A DNA stretch of 64,000 nt from Hippopus hippopus (taxonomy: Eukaryota; Mollusca; Bivalvia; Cardiida; Cardiidae), in NCBI GenBank assembly GCA_946811185.2, contig OX328098.1, positions 43,649,650 through 43,713,649 on the forward strand. The letters run 5' to 3'. The translations under genes were made by a program, and so were the position numbers. The number at the start of each line of letters is the position of its first letter. Position 1 is the stretch's first letter. Positions 61,362-64,000 of this stretch are shown here, one piece after another. The notes beneath the pieces are model-generated. The model saw only the letters and a list, made by a program, of their open reading frames with translations, did no database searches and had not been told where the DNA came from.

Positions 61362-61548
61362 ACCCCATATTAAACAAGCCAAAGATTCAATGACCTTGGG
61401 GGAGAAAGCTTTTGAAAACATTGCGTGAAAATGAGAAGATGCTGGTTCCTAGCAATTTGTACTTTACCCACAACATTTTCTACAATTTTTCAAAGACAAA
61501 TCCTATCATTTTTGCAACAGTCAATTTCCCTACAATTGTTTTCTGGTT
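61362..61548. repeat. Family A MITE
   Basis: CCCATATTAAACAAGCCAAA, AAGATGCTGGTTCCTAGCAA centre, AAGACAAATCCTATCATTTT T. Confidence 0.75.
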
Positions 61549-61605
61549 ATTACATCAAGCAAATTCTGAGAGATCTCACAAGCACTGCAGTTTCACAGCA
61601 CATTA

Positions 61606-62033
61606 AGATTTTAGATTGTAGCAAATTGAAAGCATACATGAACCATGCTCTGGCAAAAGGGGGCTTAATGCATCTCCGTGATCCTTGGTACCAAGTAAGT
61701 CATCACATACTTATGGATCCATAACAGCCACTTTTTTTTCAACAACCGAGTTAATAATGAGGTAGAATGGTCTTGGGACATACAGAAAATTGATCATTAG
61801 CGAAATGTTTCGTCCCAGGTCAGCCTGCGCGGACTGCGCAGGCTGACCTGGATCGAAACTTTTCGCAGATGCATTAAGCCCCCTTTTCACAGAGCATGGC
61901 TCACATATATGGAGACAAAAATGTGACTCAGTTGGTTGGGTTTTTCTTTGAAAGGTTAAATAACGCTGTGGGAAATGGAGAAAATTCTTTCACATTATTG
62001 TTAAAACTAAGGATTGTGTAGTACAGGGTTACA
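61606..62033. repeat. Family A MITE interrupted by family C
   Basis: The left scrap (61606-61638), TTTTAGATTGTAGCAAATTG AAAGCAT, continues after the C copy as GACAAAAATGTGACTCAGTT GG ... ATTGTGTAGTACAGGGTTAC. The two pieces read through in family A order. Confidence 0.75.
61639..61904. repeat. Family C MITE, nested in family A
   Basis: GAACCATGCTCTGGCAAAAG / CACAGAGCATGGCTC ends and a perfect CCAGGTCAGCCTGCGCGGAC hairpin. Confidence 0.92.
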
Positions 62034-62074
62034 GTGTAATAGCCACAATGAAAGAAACAAGAGAAAGAAAAAAA

Positions 62075-62195
62075 CCATTATAGGAAAAAAGAGCAAGTGC
62101 TTGTAAAAATCCATTTCTCCTTTTTCCACAATGTTTTGAGCAGCTGACTACTAAAAGGGCATAAAAAGTAGTATTTGTATGGTACCTGGCTTCAA
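62075..62195. repeat. Family A MITE, degenerate core
   Basis: ATTATAGGAAAAAAGAGCAA GTGC, CTCCTTTTTCCACAATGTTT TG, GTATTTGTATGGTACC. Confidence 0.55.
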
Positions 62196-62218
62196 ATGGA
62201 GAGAGATGAAGATCAGAT

Positions 62219-62450
62219 AGTTAACTCATTACCAGACTTGATCATTTTAGACTCGTCAAATTTCAAAGCATTTGCAAACAACGAATTAAATGAGGCAATA
62301 ATGATGGGCTTTTTCTGTAAGAGGGTTGAAACATTGTAGGAAAAGGAGAAATGCTGGTAACCAGCAGTTTCTCCTTTTCCCACATTATTTTCAAACACTG
62401 GTTTCATAATGGCTGTTAGAACTCAAAACTGTGTGGCAATGGGTAAAGTC
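62219..62450. repeat. Family A MITE
   Basis: AGTTAACTCATTACCAGACT start, AGAAATGCTGGTAACCAGCA centre, CTGTGTGGCAATGGGTAAA end. Confidence 0.87.
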
Positions 62451-62702
62451 TCTCCAAATGCTTATATTCATAACGAACAAGAAACAAACATAAAAAAACT
62501 TTCCCATCATGTAAGAAACCAACTATTTAATTTATACAAAGCATGCAATACTGTGGGGTTTACCTCCTACAAAATCATTTTGGCTTCTACTGCAATTCCA
62601 AAAACGAACATAGAGAAACACACTAATAACACTGTATAACCATGAAAGTGCTTGTTCCCCACATTGACAGCAACTTTCCCTTAACTAAAATTTTTAAGTC
62701 CT

Positions 62703-62973
62703 GTAAACTCTTTCCCAAACAACAAATTTTTGACTCTTTCAAAATTAACTCTACCAAACAACAAAATTTTGAACTCGACCAAATTGGAAGCATTTGCAGA
62801 CGACAAAATAAATGTAGCGCAAATGATGATTTCTGTCTTTGCTAGGGTAGAAAACATTGTGGGAAAAGGAGAAAAATGCTGGTTACCAGCATTTTCTCCT
62901 TTTCCCACAATGTTTTCAAAAGGCCTCTTTACTCAAGGTCGTTAAAATTCGGGATTGTGTGGGAAAGAGTTAA
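62703..62973. repeat. Family A MITE with duplicated left end
   Basis: CTCTTTCCCAAACAACAAAT TTTTGACTC is followed by a second start CTCTACCAAACAACAAAATT TTGAACTC. Perfect centre ATGCTGGTTACCAGCAT, end TTGTGTGGGAAAGAGTTAA. Confidence 0.9.
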
Positions 62974-62974
62974 A

Positions 62975-63350
62975 AGCATCTGCAGATGGCATAATTTAGA
63001 TATTGCTGAAACTATTTTTCATCTATATAATAGAGAATAATTACCAGTTTTCTCTTTTTTCCAACAATGTTTACAAATGCCTTCTTCCTTTGAGTCTGTG
63101 AAACACAAGATTCAGATCAGGGCTAAAACTTTTTTACCAATTCATGATCTCGTGGATTTACAAAACAGATACTGGGTGCCTTTGAAAAAATCAGAGGAAA
63201 AGATGAAAATGCTTGTAAATACCATCCTCTTCTTTCTCAACAAAGATTTCATCCCATCATATCATTTAATCCTATCATTTCAGCAATATTTAATTTGTCA
63301 TCAGCAGGTACTTTCAACATGGAATAGTCCAAATTTACTTGTCTAGAACT
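62975..63350. repeat. Two degenerate family A fragments
   Basis: Fragment one: GCATCTGCAGATGGCATAAT, TACCAGTTTTCTCTTTTTTC CAACAATG (62980-63110). Fragment two: GATGAAAATGCTTGTAAATA CC, AATTTGTCATCAGCAGGTAC TTTC (63185-63350). Confidence 0.6.
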
Positions 63351-63351
63351 G

Positions 63352-63755
63352 TATGGACTTCAAAATTCTTGGGATATAGAAAAAAAAAATGTTGTTTTAA
63401 AAGTGTACTGAGTAGGTATAAGCTTATACATTCTTTGAAAAAAAAAAATTCATCAATGAAATCATGATTAACATGTACTGATCTGAAATGTTTTAAAGAA
63501 TAACTTTCTATTGATAATGTTATATTCACCGGTATAATTTATCAAATGATAAATACAACAATCAAAACCTAAATAAAACATCAAGGTGTCCTTTACTATT
63601 CTTACAATTATTTCTATTATTATCAGACAACCCTTATACATCTACATCTAATGTGAACTACAAATCCTAGGACAAACCATTGAATTGGCTGCTAAAGGGC
63701 AAACCTGGCCAATCAGACATAAAACTGTGCAAGAAATAGAATGTTAATCTAATTC
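63352..63755. other. Intergenic, nothing recognised
   Basis: AT-rich with A-tracts; no shared repeat. Confidence 0.5.
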
Positions 63756-63759
63756 AACT

Positions 63760-64000
63760 TTTTTCCCTTTACAAAATTATAGATCTGTCCAAAATAAAAG
63801 CATTTGCAGAAAACAAATCAGGACTGCCTCAAATTAAGGAATTTGTTTCATACAGGGTAGAAAACATTGTGGGAAAAGGAAAAATTTCTGGTTACCAGCA
63901 TTTTCTCCAGTCCCACAATGTTTCTACCCTTTCAAAAACTAATTCTAACATTGAGCCACATTTCCTCTCTCATCCAGAATTGTATCAGTTTACAGGATTC
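63760..64000. repeat. Family A MITE, right end at or beyond window edge
   Basis: TTTTTTCCCTTTACAAAATT ATAG start, TTTCTGGTTACCAGCATTTT centre, CATTGAGCCACATTTCCTCT near the window end. Confidence 0.82.

Noticed and set aside
54735..63000. Many small frames reading FENIVGKGENAG or LVTSIFSFSHNVF
   Set aside because: They are the family A hairpin translated in different frames, recurring at every copy. They are not a protein family.

Overview
This is 64 kb of AT-rich eukaryotic genomic DNA. It has long introns with GT-AG junctions, tRNA-headed SINEs, many microsatellites and a very dense population of short palindromic DNA elements. The repeats (GCCTGCGCAGTCCGCGCAGG hairpins, GATCAGACTGCACAGAACGT hairpins, and the GCTCACCTGAG...CTCAGGTGAGC element) match my recollection of heterodont bivalve genomes. 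I therefore infer a clam-like mollusc; the species cannot be fixed from the sequence alone.

Two genes can be rebuilt exon by exon, both on the + strand. (1) At 478-7803, four phase-compatible exons (478-506, 2343-2434, 5216-5458, 7142-7803) encode a 341-residue type II membrane glycosyltransferase of the DXD 'sugar-binding' (GT32 / Och1 / A4GALT-like) kind. (2) At 23459-44841, four exons (23459-23537, 42891-43072, 43964-44074, 44785-44841) encode a 142-residue fatty-acid-binding protein (FABP). Its intron 1 is about 19.4 kb and is packed with mobile DNA. Two more stretches look like isolated exons or fragments: 11677-11803 (unidentified, good splice signals) and 48699-48989 (possible receptor ligand-binding domain).

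Coding mobile elements are all broken. A 1,516-bp Tc1/mariner element (30517-32032) carries a frameshifted transposase. A 185-bp Tc1/mariner deletion derivative (1755-1939) keeps only the C-terminus of its transposase. A LINE 3' end (about 39687-40494) is degenerate.

Most of the rest is non-autonomous DNA, which I sort into families. A: about 225 bp, TTAA ends, centre AAATGCTGGTAACCAGCATTT, more than 40 copies, densest at 54-64 kb. B: about 215 bp, TTAA ends, centre GACTGCACAGAACGTGCAGTC. C: about 260 bp, GAGCCATGCTCTG ends, centre GCCTGCGCAGTCCGCGCAGG. D: about 265 bp, TTGGCCTGCAACACGCG ends, two hairpin lobes. E: CAACCATTCTTAA ends. There is also a 0.92-kb TTAA-ended element in two copies flanking FABP exon 1, a 674-bp long-inverted-repeat element inside a 499-bp tandem duplication, SINEs, a 28-bp minisatellite of about 1.3 kb (36950-38280), and tandem-cored GCTCACCTGAG elements (49553-53468). 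Several elements are nested, which gives a relative order of insertion.

Layout: 0.4-7.8 kb glycosyltransferase gene; 8-23 kb intergenic repeats with one orphan exon candidate; 23.4-45.3 kb FABP gene; 45-54 kb intergenic with SINE, C copies and the tandem-cored elements; 54-64 kb a field of family A copies. The two genes have no evident functional link, and I see no operon-like or clustered system.
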